42,734 nt of DNA from an uncultured Selenomonadaceae bacterium (GTDB lineage Bacteria; Bacillota; Negativicutes; Selenomonadales; Selenomonadaceae), in NCBI GenBank assembly GCA_905236725.1, contig CAJOCT010000027.1:3833-46566 (forward strand), written 5' to 3'. Under the pieces are notes generated by a model, which ran no database searches, was not told the origin of the DNA, and saw only the letters and a program-made list of their open reading frames with translations. Made by a program: the position numbers and the translations under genes. This document shows, one piece after another, positions 23,451-32,710 of the stretch. Each line of letters starts with the position of its first letter. Positions within the stretch are counted from its first letter, which is position 1.

Positions 23451-24858
23451 TTTCATAAAAAGTTGCGGAATCAATGTTAAGAGAATTTTTTTGCGGGACG
23501 AAGAAAATTTTCTGCGAAGTTTCCTGTGGATAAATTCGAGAAGTGAAAACCGCCTCGCCGTCATTGACAAAAATTTCGACGGAAGATTTATCAAGAAAAA
23601 TTTGCAGTTTGAGCTTATCGGATTTTTCCAAAACGACTTCGCGAACATCTTTCGGACCTTCGCCGGACTGCATACGATCCAAAATCAATTTATTTTCAGC
23701 CGCGTTGTAAATCAGCGCGGTTTTTTCTTCTTCACCTGCGCGAAGATCAATTTCAAAGTCGGGATTATTTTTTAAATCGACTTCGACCAAAAGTTCTCCG
23801 CAATCGCCGTTGATTCCGTTAAGTTCGCTTTTTTCGGTGAGAGACAAATTTTTATAAGTGAAACTTTCGCCGCGAAGTTTTTCAAGCTCTTTGACGGGAA
23901 CAGAGCGGACTTTGTCGCCCTCAAAAATAATTTCGCGCGGAATCGTCATAAGCCCCGCCCAACCGTCGCGCTGTTCGGGCATTTCAACATTCCACATATT
24001 CAACCAGCCCATCGTAATTACACGACCGTCGGGCGCAGTCATAATTTGCGGCGCGTAAAAACTTGAGCCGTAATCAAGCATTTTTAATTCCCCGCCGTCA
24101 AATTTCCCCGTCCTGTAATTGATTTTTCCGGCGGAATATTGCGGCAGATATTCGTTAAAACCGTCTTGAAAAACTATCACGGAAAGAATCATGACCGCGC
24201 CGTCTTCAAATTCGGCAAGGTTCGGACATTCGTACATCGTTCTTCTTTCGGCAGTGTCGCGGAAAGCAATATTTTTGAGTTCCCAGCCCTTCAAGTCGGC
24301 AAATTCAAAAAGCAAAACCTGTCCGTGTTCGTCGGGAGTTTTCGAGCCGATAACGCAATAATATTTGTTGCCGTGTTTCCAAATTTTGGGATCTCTGAAA
24401 TCGTCGTAACAAATATCATCGGCTCTCGGCGCGTCAAGTACGGGATTGCCGGAAAATTTTTCAAAGTGAATACCGTCTTTGCTGAACGCCAAGCACTGTT
24501 TTTCGTGATGATAATCGCCGTTCGGAACGTGTCCCGTGTACATCAAACAAAGTTTGCCGTTCTTTTCAATCGCACTTCCCGAAAAACAGCCGCCGTTGTC
24601 GTAATCTTTGTCAGGCGCAATGGCAATCGGCTCGTGATCCCAGTGAACCAAATCTTTGCTGGAGGCGTGTCCCCAGTGCATCGGTCCCCACTCCGGAGAA
24701 TTCGGGTGATACTGATAAAACATATGGTACTTGCCTTTGAAGAAACAAAAGCCGTTCGGGTCGTTTATCCAGCCGATCGGCGCGGCAAGGTGATATTTCG
24801 GGTAAAAGCGCGAAGCCATCACGGCTTTTTCCTCATCTGAAAAAATTCTCTCTTCCAT
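23443..24858 (-). CDS. scrB: Glycoside hydrolase family 32: sucrose-6-phosphate hydrolase/beta-fructosidase
   Basis: The enzyme hydrolyses beta-fructosidic bonds of sucrose, sucrose-6-phosphate or fructo-oligosaccharides. The 471-aa product carries the nucleophile motif WINDPNG (30-36, Asp33), FRDPKIW (transition-state stabiliser) and MYECPNL, with the acid/base glutamate in the ECP motif. A five-bladed propeller and C-terminal beta-sandwich of normal length follow. There is no signal peptide, so it is intracellular, favouring the ScrB role. No PTS or sugar transporter adjoins it; it is the last gene of a minus-strand group with topB, so the substrate is open. Confidence 0.9.
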   Translation of the reverse strand: MEERIFSDEEKAVMASRFYPKYHLAAPIGWINDPNGFCFFKGKYHMFYQYHPNSPEWGPMHWGHASSKDLVHWDHEPIAIAPDKDYDNGGCFSGSAIEKNGKLCLMYTGHVPNGDYHHEKQCLAFSKDGIHFEKFSGNPVLDAPRADDICYDDFRDPKIWKHGNKYYCVIGSKTPDEHGQVLLFEFADLKGWELKNIAFRDTAERRTMYECPNLAEFEDGAVMILSVIVFQDGFNEYLPQYSAGKINYRTGKFDGGELKMLDYGSSFYAPQIMTAPDGRVITMGWLNMWNVEMPEQRDGWAGLMTIPREIIFEGDKVRSVPVKELEKLRGESFTYKNLSLTEKSELNGINGDCGELLVEVDLKNNPDFEIDLRAGEEEKTALIYNAAENKLILDRMQSGEGPKDVREVVLEKSDKLKLQIFLDKSSVEIFVNDGEAVFTSRIYPQETSQKIFFVPQKNSLNIDSATFYEIN

Positions 24859-24879
24859 ATAAAAAAACTTCCTTTCGTT

Positions 24880-25299
24880 TTAATCTTCTTTAAAACCGAT
24901 TTCTTCGGCGTAAAAATCTGCATAAAGCATCTTTTTTTTCGGCTGATTTTCTTCAGCGTTCAAAATTTCGACTTCGCTTTCAGTCGGCACGATTGAACTT
25001 TCTCCGCAATCGGAATCGGTCAAAAATTTTTGAAAATCGCCGCGAATAAACATTCCTGACAAGTCGTTAATTTGCCGCAAGTGTTCGCCGAAACTTTCAT
25101 TGATTTTACGAAGTTTTTCATTTTCGACAAGCAAACTGTTCAACTCGACAAGCAAATTATTTCTTTCTGACAAAATTTTTTCGTTTTCCGCGCGAAGTCT
25201 CAAAATTTCTTCAGTCAAAATTTTTTTCTTGGCTTGAAGTTTTTCGCCGATTTCTTTTGCGGCGGACAAAATTTCTTCCAAATCATTGAGTTCATCCAT
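24880..25299 (-). CDS. Hypothetical coiled-coil protein downstream of topB
   Basis: A 139-aa acidic protein. Residues 1-90 form a long leucine-heptad coiled coil (KKKILTEEILRLRAENEKIL, then LLVELNSLLVENEKL). The C-terminal 50 residues are acidic and end in KKKMLYADFYAEEIGFKED. There are no membrane segments. ATG 25299 follows GAAGGGAAA, while the longer reading from 25332 lacks such a site. It lies 43 bases after the topB stop. I do not recognise the family. Confidence 0.75.
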   Translation of the reverse strand: MDELNDLEEILSAAKEIGEKLQAKKKILTEEILRLRAENEKILSERNNLLVELNSLLVENEKLRKINESFGEHLRQINDLSGMFIRGDFQKFLTDSDCGESSIVPTESEVEILNAEENQPKKKMLYADFYAEEIGFKED

Positions 25300-25342
25300 A
25301 AAATTTCCCTTCTTCAATTCGGCAACTATCATTAAAAACCTT

Positions 25343-27409
25343 TTACTGAAAATCTGCAGAAGAAATTATTCCGCCAAAAAATTTTTTCTCGCCAAAATTT
25401 TCTCCGCTTGAAAAAGTTTTCTTTGATTCAAAATCCGGTTTGCCGTTTTTATCTTGAGCGGTCATTTTGCAGGCGGGATACTTACTGCACCCCCAAAATT
25501 CGCCGTGCTTGCCCTTGCGCTTGACCATAATGCCTTTTTGACAACGCGGACATATCTCAAAACCTTCGGCAATTTTAAATTCGGCCGTTTCGGCTTTATG
25601 ACAAAGCGCGGTGACAAATTTTTCTTGACCTTGCAAAAAATTTTCCAGTGTCCCTTCGCCCTCTGACATTGAGTGTAATTTATCCTCCCAAATTGCGGTT
25701 GAGTCGGGATAAGTCATTTCGTCCGGCAGTGCGTCGATCAACATATATGCTTTTTCCGTCGGCTGTAAAGATTTTTTCGTGAGGACTTTTAAAAATTTGC
25801 GCTGAATTAAATCGTCGATAATTTGCGCCCGCGTCGCTTCCGTGCCGATTCCGTAAACGTCTTTGAGTTGCTTTTGGACTTCGGGATTTTTAACGTACTT
25901 GTGAATATTTTTCATTCCCTGCACCAAAGTTGAGGCGGTAAATCTTACAGGCGGTTTTGTCGTGCTTTTTTTGAGTTCGGATTTTTTATAAGTGACAACG
26001 TCGCCTTTTTTCATCTTCGGCAAATTTTCGATTTCGTCTTCAGTTTTCGCACGCGTCGCAATATAAAATTCCCTCCAGCCGTTCTGCTTGACGGTTTTTC
26101 CGCGTACAGAAAAAATTTCTTCCTTGTAAGAAACGGCAACAACAGTTTCGTCGTAAATGTGCAGGGGATGAAATTGCACGGCGTAATTTTTCGCGATGAG
26201 CTTGTAAATATTTTTTTCAATTTCGGTGATGGTTCCGGTCAAGGGCTTTGTCGTGGGGATAATGGCGTGGTGCGCAGAAATTTTTGAGTTGTTCCATGCG
26301 CGACTTTTAATTTTTGTGTCGGCGCGGGTTATCAAATTTTTTAAATTTTCGTCACGAGTTCGCGAAAGATGAGCCAAAATTTTGCCCGCGTCTTTAAATT
26401 GAGTGGTCGGCAAAAATTGGCAATCGGAGCGCGGATAAGTCGTCAATTTTTTTTCGTAAAGCGATTGAGCCGCCGCCAAAACTTGCTTGGGCGTGTAACC
26501 GAAAGTTTTCCCCGCCGCAATTTGCAAGGCTGAAAGTGAGAAGGGCAACGGTTGCGACTCTTTTTTTTCGGAAGTTTCGCAGGAAGAAATTTCTCCTTCA
26601 AGCGGCGCGGCGGAAAATTTTTTCAAAAACTCTTCGGCGACGGATTTTTTTATCAAACGTCCTTCTTTGTCGAAGGCATCGGAATTTTTTATGAAATTTT
26701 CCGAAGGCTTCCACTGCGCGGGAAAAATTCCGTTCGCGTGTTGAAATTGAGAAAAAATTTGGTAAAAATCAATCGGCTTGAAATTTTCTATCTCTCGTTC
26801 GCGACGAACAACCAAAGCAAGCGTGGGAGTTTTTACCCTGCCGATCGGAAAAAGAAAGTTGTTGCCGGATTTTTTTGCGGCAAGAGTGTAAGCGCGCGAA
26901 AGATTCATTCCGATAAGCCAATCAGCGCGACTTCTGGCAAGTGCGGACTGTTTGAGGTTAAAAAAATCCGCGTTATCGCGAAGATCGGAATTTGCGCGGC
27001 GAATGCTTGTTTCGTCGAGGGCGTTGAGCAAAATTCTTTTGACGGGCTTTTTGTTGCCGAGAAAATCCAAAACTTCATCGACAAGAAGTTGACCTTCTCT
27101 GTCGGGGTCACCCGCGTGAATAATTTCGTCGGCTTTGTCAATGAGCTTTTTCACAATGTTAAATTGGTCGACGGTATTCGGATTGATTTCCATTTTCCAA
27201 ACAGTCGGGATAATCGGCAAATCTTCCGTCCGCCAAATTTTATATTTTTGATCGTAAAATTCCGGGTCAACTTGCTTAAGGACGTGACCGAACAGCCAAG
27301 TAACAATCCCGCCCGAAGTTTTTATAAAACCCCTGCTCGGTTGAGTTTTTCCAAGGCAGGCGGCAATTTCACGAGCCATGCTAGGTTTTTCTGCAATGTA
27401 AAGTTTCAA
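25343..27409 (-). CDS. topB: DNA topoisomerase III
   Basis: A type IA topoisomerase that decatenates and relaxes DNA through a 5'-phosphotyrosine link. The 688-aa product starts with the Toprim block KLYIAEKPSMAREIA, continues with the acidic triad in HAGDPDREGQLLVDEVL, and holds the catalytic tyrosine in LTTYPRSDCQ. A C-terminal zinc ribbon (CPRCQKGIMV, then GCSKYPACK) is present. TTG 27409 lies behind GAGGTGA. TopB here is in a transcription unit with two coiled-coil proteins and a GH32 gene, with no relaxase or conjugation genes, so it is likely the chromosomal enzyme and not a plasmid relic. Confidence 0.93.
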   Translation of the reverse strand: MKLYIAEKPSMAREIAACLGKTQPSRGFIKTSGGIVTWLFGHVLKQVDPEFYDQKYKIWRTEDLPIIPTVWKMEINPNTVDQFNIVKKLIDKADEIIHAGDPDREGQLLVDEVLDFLGNKKPVKRILLNALDETSIRRANSDLRDNADFFNLKQSALARSRADWLIGMNLSRAYTLAAKKSGNNFLFPIGRVKTPTLALVVRREREIENFKPIDFYQIFSQFQHANGIFPAQWKPSENFIKNSDAFDKEGRLIKKSVAEEFLKKFSAAPLEGEISSCETSEKKESQPLPFSLSALQIAAGKTFGYTPKQVLAAAQSLYEKKLTTYPRSDCQFLPTTQFKDAGKILAHLSRTRDENLKNLITRADTKIKSRAWNNSKISAHHAIIPTTKPLTGTITEIEKNIYKLIAKNYAVQFHPLHIYDETVVAVSYKEEIFSVRGKTVKQNGWREFYIATRAKTEDEIENLPKMKKGDVVTYKKSELKKSTTKPPVRFTASTLVQGMKNIHKYVKNPEVQKQLKDVYGIGTEATRAQIIDDLIQRKFLKVLTKKSLQPTEKAYMLIDALPDEMTYPDSTAIWEDKLHSMSEGEGTLENFLQGQEKFVTALCHKAETAEFKIAEGFEICPRCQKGIMVKRKGKHGEFWGCSKYPACKMTAQDKNGKPDFESKKTFSSGENFGEKKFFGGIISSADFQ

Positions 27410-27431
27410 AAAGATTTCACCTCAATTGAGA

Positions 27432-27743
27432 TTATTTTAAAAACACGGCAACCGCGATCGCGATAACTCCGATGATGACGAAAATATTTTGATTCTGCAT
27501 TGATGCCAAACTTCTGTTGATTGAATCAATTTTCGCGTCTGTAGTTTTGTAAATTTCTTTGATTTCGTTGCGAATTTCGACAATTTCATTTGCTCGCATT
27601 TCATTTTGTTGACGAATTTCGTTTTTAAAATCCTTTAATTCATCGGCAAGGCTGTCAACCTTCGCCGCCATTACATTAACTGCCGTATGAAGGTTGGAAT
27701 ATTTTTCTTCAAGACTGCTGATTCTTTCTTCTTGACTTGCCAT
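27432..27743 (-). CDS. Hypothetical coiled-coil protein with a C-terminal membrane anchor
   Basis: The 103-aa product has a coiled coil over residues 3-75 (SSLEEKYSNLHTAVNVMAAK and EIVEIRNEIKEIYKTT) and one C-terminal transmembrane helix, IFVIIGVIAIAVAVFLK. It is therefore tail-anchored, with the coiled coil in the cytoplasm. ATG 27743 has a near-perfect GGAGGTGAT site. Similar short coiled-coil and tail-anchor proteins occur in phages and in chromosomes; nothing else here is phage-like. It is the first gene of the topB transcription unit. Confidence 0.78.
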   Translation of the reverse strand: MASQEERISSLEEKYSNLHTAVNVMAAKVDSLADELKDFKNEIRQQNEMRANEIVEIRNEIKEIYKTTDAKIDSINRSLASMQNQNIFVIIGVIAIAVAVFLK

Positions 27744-27771
27744 TTTAATCACCTCCTCCGAGTTTTTTTGA

Positions 27772-27800
27772 ATTATACCGATAAAAATATTTCAATACAA
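27772..27800 (-). promoter_or_regulatory. Promoter of the topB transcription unit
   Basis: On the minus strand TTGTAT (27795-27800) and TATAAT (27772-27777) are 17 bases apart, about 30 bases before the ATG at 27743. Confidence 0.7.
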
Positions 27801-27801
27801 G

Positions 27802-27836
27802 CAAATAAAAAATCCCGCCGCATTCTCTGCAACGGG
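27802..27836 (-). terminator. Terminator after the GGDEF-EAL gene
   Basis: On the minus strand CCCG (27833-27836) pairs with CGGG (27814-27817), with an inner GC/GC pair, and is followed by ATTTTTTATTT. It lies just past the stop at 27855. Confidence 0.65.
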
Positions 27837-27854
27837 AATTTTTTTTCCGAAAAT

Positions 27855-29537
27855 TTATTTTTCAAAACGCTTTTCAAAAACTTCAATCGTTTCGGGTCTG
27901 CCGAAGTAAAAGCCTTGAATTTCATCGGCTTGACACTCGTCGCGCAGATAAACAAAAACGTCCTCGTCCTCAACGCCTTCAACACAAACGCGCATACCGA
28001 CCGAATGACAGAGCATAATCGTATACTTGACAAGATTTTTGTCAAAGTCGTTCGTCAAAATATCCTTGATGAACATTCTGTCAATTTTTATGATGTTGCA
28101 CGCGAAATTTTTCAAGAAACCGAGATTAGAATAGCCCGTGCCGAAATCGTCCATTGCAATTTGTATACCGAGATCGTGGAACTCCGAAAACTGCTTGTTA
28201 ACAAATTCCCAATCGTAAACGCTTTGACTTTCCGTCAACTCAAAAGTTATCGTGCGCGGGTCTATCTCGTGACGTTCCATACAATCTTTGACGAAGGGGA
28301 AAAGCATATGTTCTTCAAGCTGATAGAGAGAAATATTTATGCTCATTTGAAAATCCGGCTGAAATTTTTGCCACTTCTTCGCCGTGATGACAGCATTTTC
28401 GATAATCCAGTGACCGACGGGTATAATCATACGCGATTTTTCCAAAAGCGGAATAAATTGCATCGGTGCAACAACAGAGCCGTCTTTGTCGTACCAGCGC
28501 AGAAGAGCCTCCGCGCCCGTCAAACGTCCGGTCTTTGCGTCAACTTGCGGCTGATAGCAAAGGAAGAAATCTTCACAACCGCGAGCGATTGAGTTCTGCA
28601 TTAAATTTTGCATTCCGATGTCATAACGCCAACGATCGTACATTTCTTTGTCGAAGAAAGAAATTTGATCTCTGCCTTTGTGTCGCGCAAATTCAAGAGC
28701 AACTTCGGAGTAACGCATCAAAGTTATATAATCGTCCGCGTCATTCGGATAAAAAGTTGCGCCGCCTGAAGCCGTACAATAAATTGTGTCCTCGACGTTG
28801 CGAATTTCACGCATACAAAGCTGGACACTGGAAAAAATAATTTCAATTTCTTCGGGCATTGCATCCGGCATGAAAAAGCCGAATTTTGAGCTGGAAACCC
28901 TGTAAAGTCGGATATCGGGCGGCAAAACGTTTGTGATGTCCTGCGCAATTTGTCGGAGGGCGTTGTCGCCGAATTTGTGACCGTAAGTCTCGTTTATGAT
29001 ATTGAAATTATCCAGTCCGATAATCACAACCGCCCCGTGCGGCTCGCAGTCGGTGCGCTCAAGTTCTTCCTGCAATGCGCTGTAAAAAGCAGTTCGATTC
29101 AAAAGTCCGGTGAGATGATCGGCGCGAACATCTTTGTCCATTCGGCTGATAATTCCGCTGATTAAGCGCGGCTGTTCATAATCGTCCGTACACATCGCCA
29201 TTTGCATACTTACCCAGCCGAATTCGCCGTTTCGGTGCAAAAGTCTGAACTCGCAATGAATCGATTCAATGTTATCGCCCTCGTTGACAACGCGCATGGT
29301 ATCTTCGTAAATTTCGCGGTCGTCGTGGAAGATGAACGGCATAATCAAGGTATCGAAGTCATCAACCACATTTGAGGGAAAATTAAAATCCCTGATGAAA
29401 TTGTCCGACAACAAAATATTATTCGTTTCCATATCGATGACGAACAAATATTCATCAGTCGAGTTTTGCAACGCGCCGAAGTAATCCCGTATTCTTTCGA
29501 GCGGAGAATTTTCTCCAATTTGTGGAATCTCTTTCAT
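27855..29537 (-). CDS. PAS-GGDEF-EAL protein, probable c-di-GMP phosphodiesterase with a degenerate GGDEF
   Basis: The 560-aa protein has a PAS-like sensor (about 25-135), a GGDEF domain (about 138-295) and an EAL domain (about 305-560). There is no membrane segment, so it acts in the cytosol. The cyclase signature is lost: the GGDEF pentapeptide is SSSKF at 215-219. The EAL side looks complete, with EALLRW (343-348), ELTES, MDDFGTGYS, KIDRMFIKDI, CVEGVE and QGFYFGRP. The expected role is hydrolysis of c-di-GMP controlled by PAS and possibly by GTP binding to the inactive GGDEF domain. It stands alone, 129 bases from glyS. Confidence 0.92.
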   Translation of the reverse strand: MKEIPQIGENSPLERIRDYFGALQNSTDEYLFVIDMETNNILLSDNFIRDFNFPSNVVDDFDTLIMPFIFHDDREIYEDTMRVVNEGDNIESIHCEFRLLHRNGEFGWVSMQMAMCTDDYEQPRLISGIISRMDKDVRADHLTGLLNRTAFYSALQEELERTDCEPHGAVVIIGLDNFNIINETYGHKFGDNALRQIAQDITNVLPPDIRLYRVSSSKFGFFMPDAMPEEIEIIFSSVQLCMREIRNVEDTIYCTASGGATFYPNDADDYITLMRYSEVALEFARHKGRDQISFFDKEMYDRWRYDIGMQNLMQNSIARGCEDFFLCYQPQVDAKTGRLTGAEALLRWYDKDGSVVAPMQFIPLLEKSRMIIPVGHWIIENAVITAKKWQKFQPDFQMSINISLYQLEEHMLFPFVKDCMERHEIDPRTITFELTESQSVYDWEFVNKQFSEFHDLGIQIAMDDFGTGYSNLGFLKNFACNIIKIDRMFIKDILTNDFDKNLVKYTIMLCHSVGMRVCVEGVEDEDVFVYLRDECQADEIQGFYFGRPETIEVFEKRFEK

Positions 29538-29666
29538 AGTTCTTCACAATCTTCCTTTTAAAATCCCTCGCATAAACCTTTGTCAAAAATTATTCGCGAT
29601 TTCCATACGCATTTCCTTTTTCGACAAGGCTTAAAAACTTCCTGCAAGAAAATTTTAATATTTTTT

Positions 29667-31730
29667 TCAGATTACTACCAATTTACCAAAGTCCGCAATT
29701 TTTTTGAAAAGATTGTCCACAGATTTCAAAAGTGCAAGGCGATTTTTTCTGATTTCCAAATTTTCGTCCATAACCATAACCGAATCGAAGAAAGAGTCAA
29801 TCGGCGCGGAAAGTTTTTTCAGTGCGTCAAGTGCGCCGATAAAATCTTTTTTGTCGATAAGTTCACCCGCGACGACTTCAATCGCCTCAAACGCCTTGTA
29901 TAAAACTTGCTCCGCCTCAAGAGTTATCAATTTTTCGTCGATTTCATCAGACTCGGCTTTTTTCGCAAGATTTCCCACGCGAACGAATGACTGAACATTT
30001 TTCACCGCGTCGGGAGTTGCCAAAAATTGTTCGAGCGCATGAGCCTTCAAAGTCAAAGCAAAAATATCGTCAACGTCGTCAATAACTGAATCTATAACGT
30101 CGTAACGTGTCGAAGGCGACAAAACATTTTTGACGCGAAGTTTCATAAATTCCGCGAAGTCATTTTGAATTTTTTCCCGCCCGACTTTATCGGTAACTTT
30201 GAGCAAATCCATCGCAAGGCAGACGATTTCGGAAAGATGAATTGACCAATTCGCCGCAGTCAAAAGATTTACAATTCCAAGAGCTTGACGGCGCAAGGCG
30301 AAGGGGTCTTGCGAACCGGTGGGAACAAGTCCGCGGCTGAAGGTTGCGACGATGTTGTCAATTTTATCCGCAAAGCTCAAAATTTTTCCCGCAGTCGTTT
30401 TCGGTTGAGAATCTCCCGCGAATCTCGGCATATAGTGTTCGTCAATCGCGGCGGCAACTTCCGAATTTTCTCCGTCGAGTTTCGCATATTCGCGCCCCAT
30501 AACGCCTTGAAGTTCGGTAAATTCCGTGACCATTCCCGTGACCAAGTCGGCTTTGGAAATTTCGGCGGCACGAATCGCATTTTTTCTCTCGTCCGCGGAA
30601 ACTTTTTCGCCAAGCAAGTCGGCGATTTTTTCGGAAAGTTTTACCAGCCTCTGCGTCTTCTCATACACTGATCCAAGACCTTCCTGAAATACGACGGTTT
30701 TGAGTTTTTCTCTGTGTTCGTCGAGATTTTTTTTTCGATCCTCGTTGAAGAAAAATTGCGCGTCCTCAAGTCTTGCCTTTAAAACTCTTTCGTTGCCGTG
30801 CTGAACGATGTCGAGGTAATCCCTGCCGCCGTTGCGAACTGTGACGAAAATCGGCATCAATTTTCCGTCCAAATCTTTCACGGGGAAATATCTTTGATGA
30901 TCGCGCATGGGAGTTATGACGGCTTCGGGCGGCAAGTTCAAATATTTAATTTCAAAGTCGCCTGAAAGTGCGGTCGGATATTCAACCAAATATAAAACTT
31001 CCTCCAAAAGTTCTTCGGAAATTTCAGCTTTGCCGCCGCGTTCTTTCGCAACCGCTTCAATTTGCGCGGTAATCATTGCGCGGCGTTGATTTTGGTCGAC
31101 GATGACAAAATTTTTCTCGCAGTCCGAAACATAACTGTCCGCAGAATTGACCGTAAATTCGCCTTGACTTAAAACCCTGTGTCCGCGCGAAATTCTGCCG
31201 CTGCAAACGCTTGCCACCTCAAAAGGAATGACTTCATCTCCGAAAAGTGAAACAAGCCAACGAATCGGGCGAATAAATTTAAAATCCAAACTGCCCCAGT
31301 GCATATTGTTCGGGAAAGTCAAATCACAAATCATTTTCGGCAGGAGAGTTTGCAAAATTTCAGTAGTTTTTTTCCCGCTTTCATGAACAACCGCATAAAT
31401 ATAGCCGTCGCGAGTAATTAAATCTTCGGGAGAAATTTTTTGACCGCGTGCAAAACCTATTGCCGCCTTTGTATAATTTCCTTTAGCATCGACGGCGATT
31501 TTCACGGAAGGACCGCGCTTTTCTTCCTCAACGTCCGCCTGACTTTCCGCAACATTTTTCACGAGCAAAGAAATTCTGCGAGGAGTGCCGAGTGTTTGAA
31601 ATTCGCCCGCCGAAATTCGAGCGTCTTTAAAATATTTTTCCGCCAAGTCTTTCAGTTGAACCAAAATCAACGGCATAACATGCGCGGGGATTTCTTCAGT
31701 TCCGATTTCAAGCAAAAAATTTTTAGTCAT
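29667..31730 (-). CDS. glyS: Glycyl-tRNA synthetase beta subunit
   Basis: This is the large subunit of the bacterial (alpha-beta)2 glycyl-tRNA synthetase, responsible for tRNA recognition. The 687-aa product begins with the conserved NFLLEIGTEEIPAHVMP and contains HRVLSQGEF, KLDGENSEVAAAIDEHYMPRFAGDSQP (the HD-like core) and the FALRRQALGIVNLL block. The longer reading from 31808 is rejected because ATG 31730 shares one base with the glyQ stop (TAATG), has GGAGGTGA inside the end of glyQ, and gives the family N-terminus. Confidence 0.96.
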   Translation of the reverse strand: MTKNFLLEIGTEEIPAHVMPLILVQLKDLAEKYFKDARISAGEFQTLGTPRRISLLVKNVAESQADVEEEKRGPSVKIAVDAKGNYTKAAIGFARGQKISPEDLITRDGYIYAVVHESGKKTTEILQTLLPKMICDLTFPNNMHWGSLDFKFIRPIRWLVSLFGDEVIPFEVASVCSGRISRGHRVLSQGEFTVNSADSYVSDCEKNFVIVDQNQRRAMITAQIEAVAKERGGKAEISEELLEEVLYLVEYPTALSGDFEIKYLNLPPEAVITPMRDHQRYFPVKDLDGKLMPIFVTVRNGGRDYLDIVQHGNERVLKARLEDAQFFFNEDRKKNLDEHREKLKTVVFQEGLGSVYEKTQRLVKLSEKIADLLGEKVSADERKNAIRAAEISKADLVTGMVTEFTELQGVMGREYAKLDGENSEVAAAIDEHYMPRFAGDSQPKTTAGKILSFADKIDNIVATFSRGLVPTGSQDPFALRRQALGIVNLLTAANWSIHLSEIVCLAMDLLKVTDKVGREKIQNDFAEFMKLRVKNVLSPSTRYDVIDSVIDDVDDIFALTLKAHALEQFLATPDAVKNVQSFVRVGNLAKKAESDEIDEKLITLEAEQVLYKAFEAIEVVAGELIDKKDFIGALDALKKLSAPIDSFFDSVMVMDENLEIRKNRLALLKSVDNLFKKIADFGKLVVI

Positions 31731-32617
31731 TACGCAGTCACCTCCGCAGATTTTTTCAGTAAAGGATAACCTAATTTTTCGCGCTGTTTCAAATATTCTT
31801 CCGCGCACATTCTGGCAAGTTTTCTCACGCGTCCGATAAAGGCAGTCCTTTCGCTTACGGAAATTGCGCCGCGTGCGTCAAGCAAGTTAAAAGTATGCGA
31901 ACATTTCAAAACATAATCGTAGGCGGGATGAACATAGCCGAGTTTGATAACTCTGACCGCCTCCGCCTCATATTTTTCAAACAGGTCGAACAATAATTTT
32001 TCGTCGCTCAAATCGAAAGCGTAACTTGTCTGCTCAAATTCGTTTTGATGAAAAACATCGCCGTAAGTCACGCCTGCAGCCCATTCGACGTCAAAAACAT
32101 TTTCCACGCCTTGAATATACATCGCCAAGCGTTCGAGACCGTAAGTAATTTCGACGGCGGTGGGTTTTATATCCTGACTGCCGACTTGTTGAAAATATGT
32201 AAACTGCGTGATTTCCATTCCGTCCAGCCAAACTTCCCAACCGAGTCCCCAAGCTCCGAGCGTCGGCGATTCCCAGTTATCTTCAACAAAACGAATATCG
32301 TGTTTTTCTTTCTCGATACCGATTGCCGCCAAAGAGTCAAGATAAAGTTCCTGGATATTATCCGGCGAAGGTTTCATAATCATTTGAATTTGATGATGCT
32401 GATAAAGTCTGTTGGGATTGTCGCCGTAACGACCGTCTGCAGGTCTGCGCGAAGGCTCAATATAAACGACGTTCCAAGGCTCCGGTCCGAGAACTTTTAA
32501 AAAAGTTAAAGGGTTCATCGTTCCCGCGCCTTTTTCAATGTCATAAGGTTCACCCAAAACGCAACCCTTGTCCGTCCAAAATTTTTGTAAGGCTAAAATG
32601 AGTTCTTGATATTTCAT
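31730..32617 (-). CDS. glyQ: Glycyl-tRNA synthetase alpha subunit
   Basis: This is the catalytic subunit that forms glycyl-adenylate and charges tRNA-Gly. The 295-aa length is standard. Conserved class II segments include [31 protein letters not shown] at the N-terminus and [23 protein letters not shown]. The leader from the promoter at 32657-32685 is only about 33 bases, so there is no room for a T-box. The one-base overlap with glyS fits balanced expression of the two subunits. Confidence 0.97.
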   Translation of the reverse strand: MKYQELILALQKFWTDKGCVLGEPYDIEKGAGTMNPLTFLKVLGPEPWNVVYIEPSRRPADGRYGDNPNRLYQHHQIQMIMKPSPDNIQELYLDSLAAIGIEKEKHDIRFVEDNWESPTLGAWGLGWEVWLDGMEITQFTYFQQVGSQDIKPTAVEITYGLERLAMYIQGVENVFDVEWAAGVTYGDVFHQNEFEQTSYAFDLSDEKLLFDLFEKYEAEAVRVIKLGYVHPAYDYVLKCSHTFNLLDARGAISVSERTAFIGRVRKLARMCAEEYLKQREKLGYPLLKKSAEVTA

Positions 32618-32656
32618 TTAAATTATCAACTCCCGTCAAAGTAAAAAATCTTTTAA

Positions 32657-32685
32657 GTTATAGCAAATTGATTAAACCTTGTCAA
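32657..32685 (-). promoter_or_regulatory. Promoter of glyQS
   Basis: On the minus strand TTGACA (32680-32685) and TATAAC (32657-32662) are 17 bases apart, about 40 bases before the glyQ ATG. Confidence 0.8.
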
Positions 32686-32710
32686 TTTTTCAAGCTGAAC
32701 ATGTAAGTTT

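Noticed and set aside
26552-27466. 304-codon plus-strand ORF opposite topB
   Set aside because: Covers the conserved Toprim and active-site coding of topB on the other strand; no ribosome site.
32618-32656. T-box riboswitch before glyQS
   Set aside because: The promoter lies so close to glyQ that the leader is only about 33 bases, too short for a T-box.
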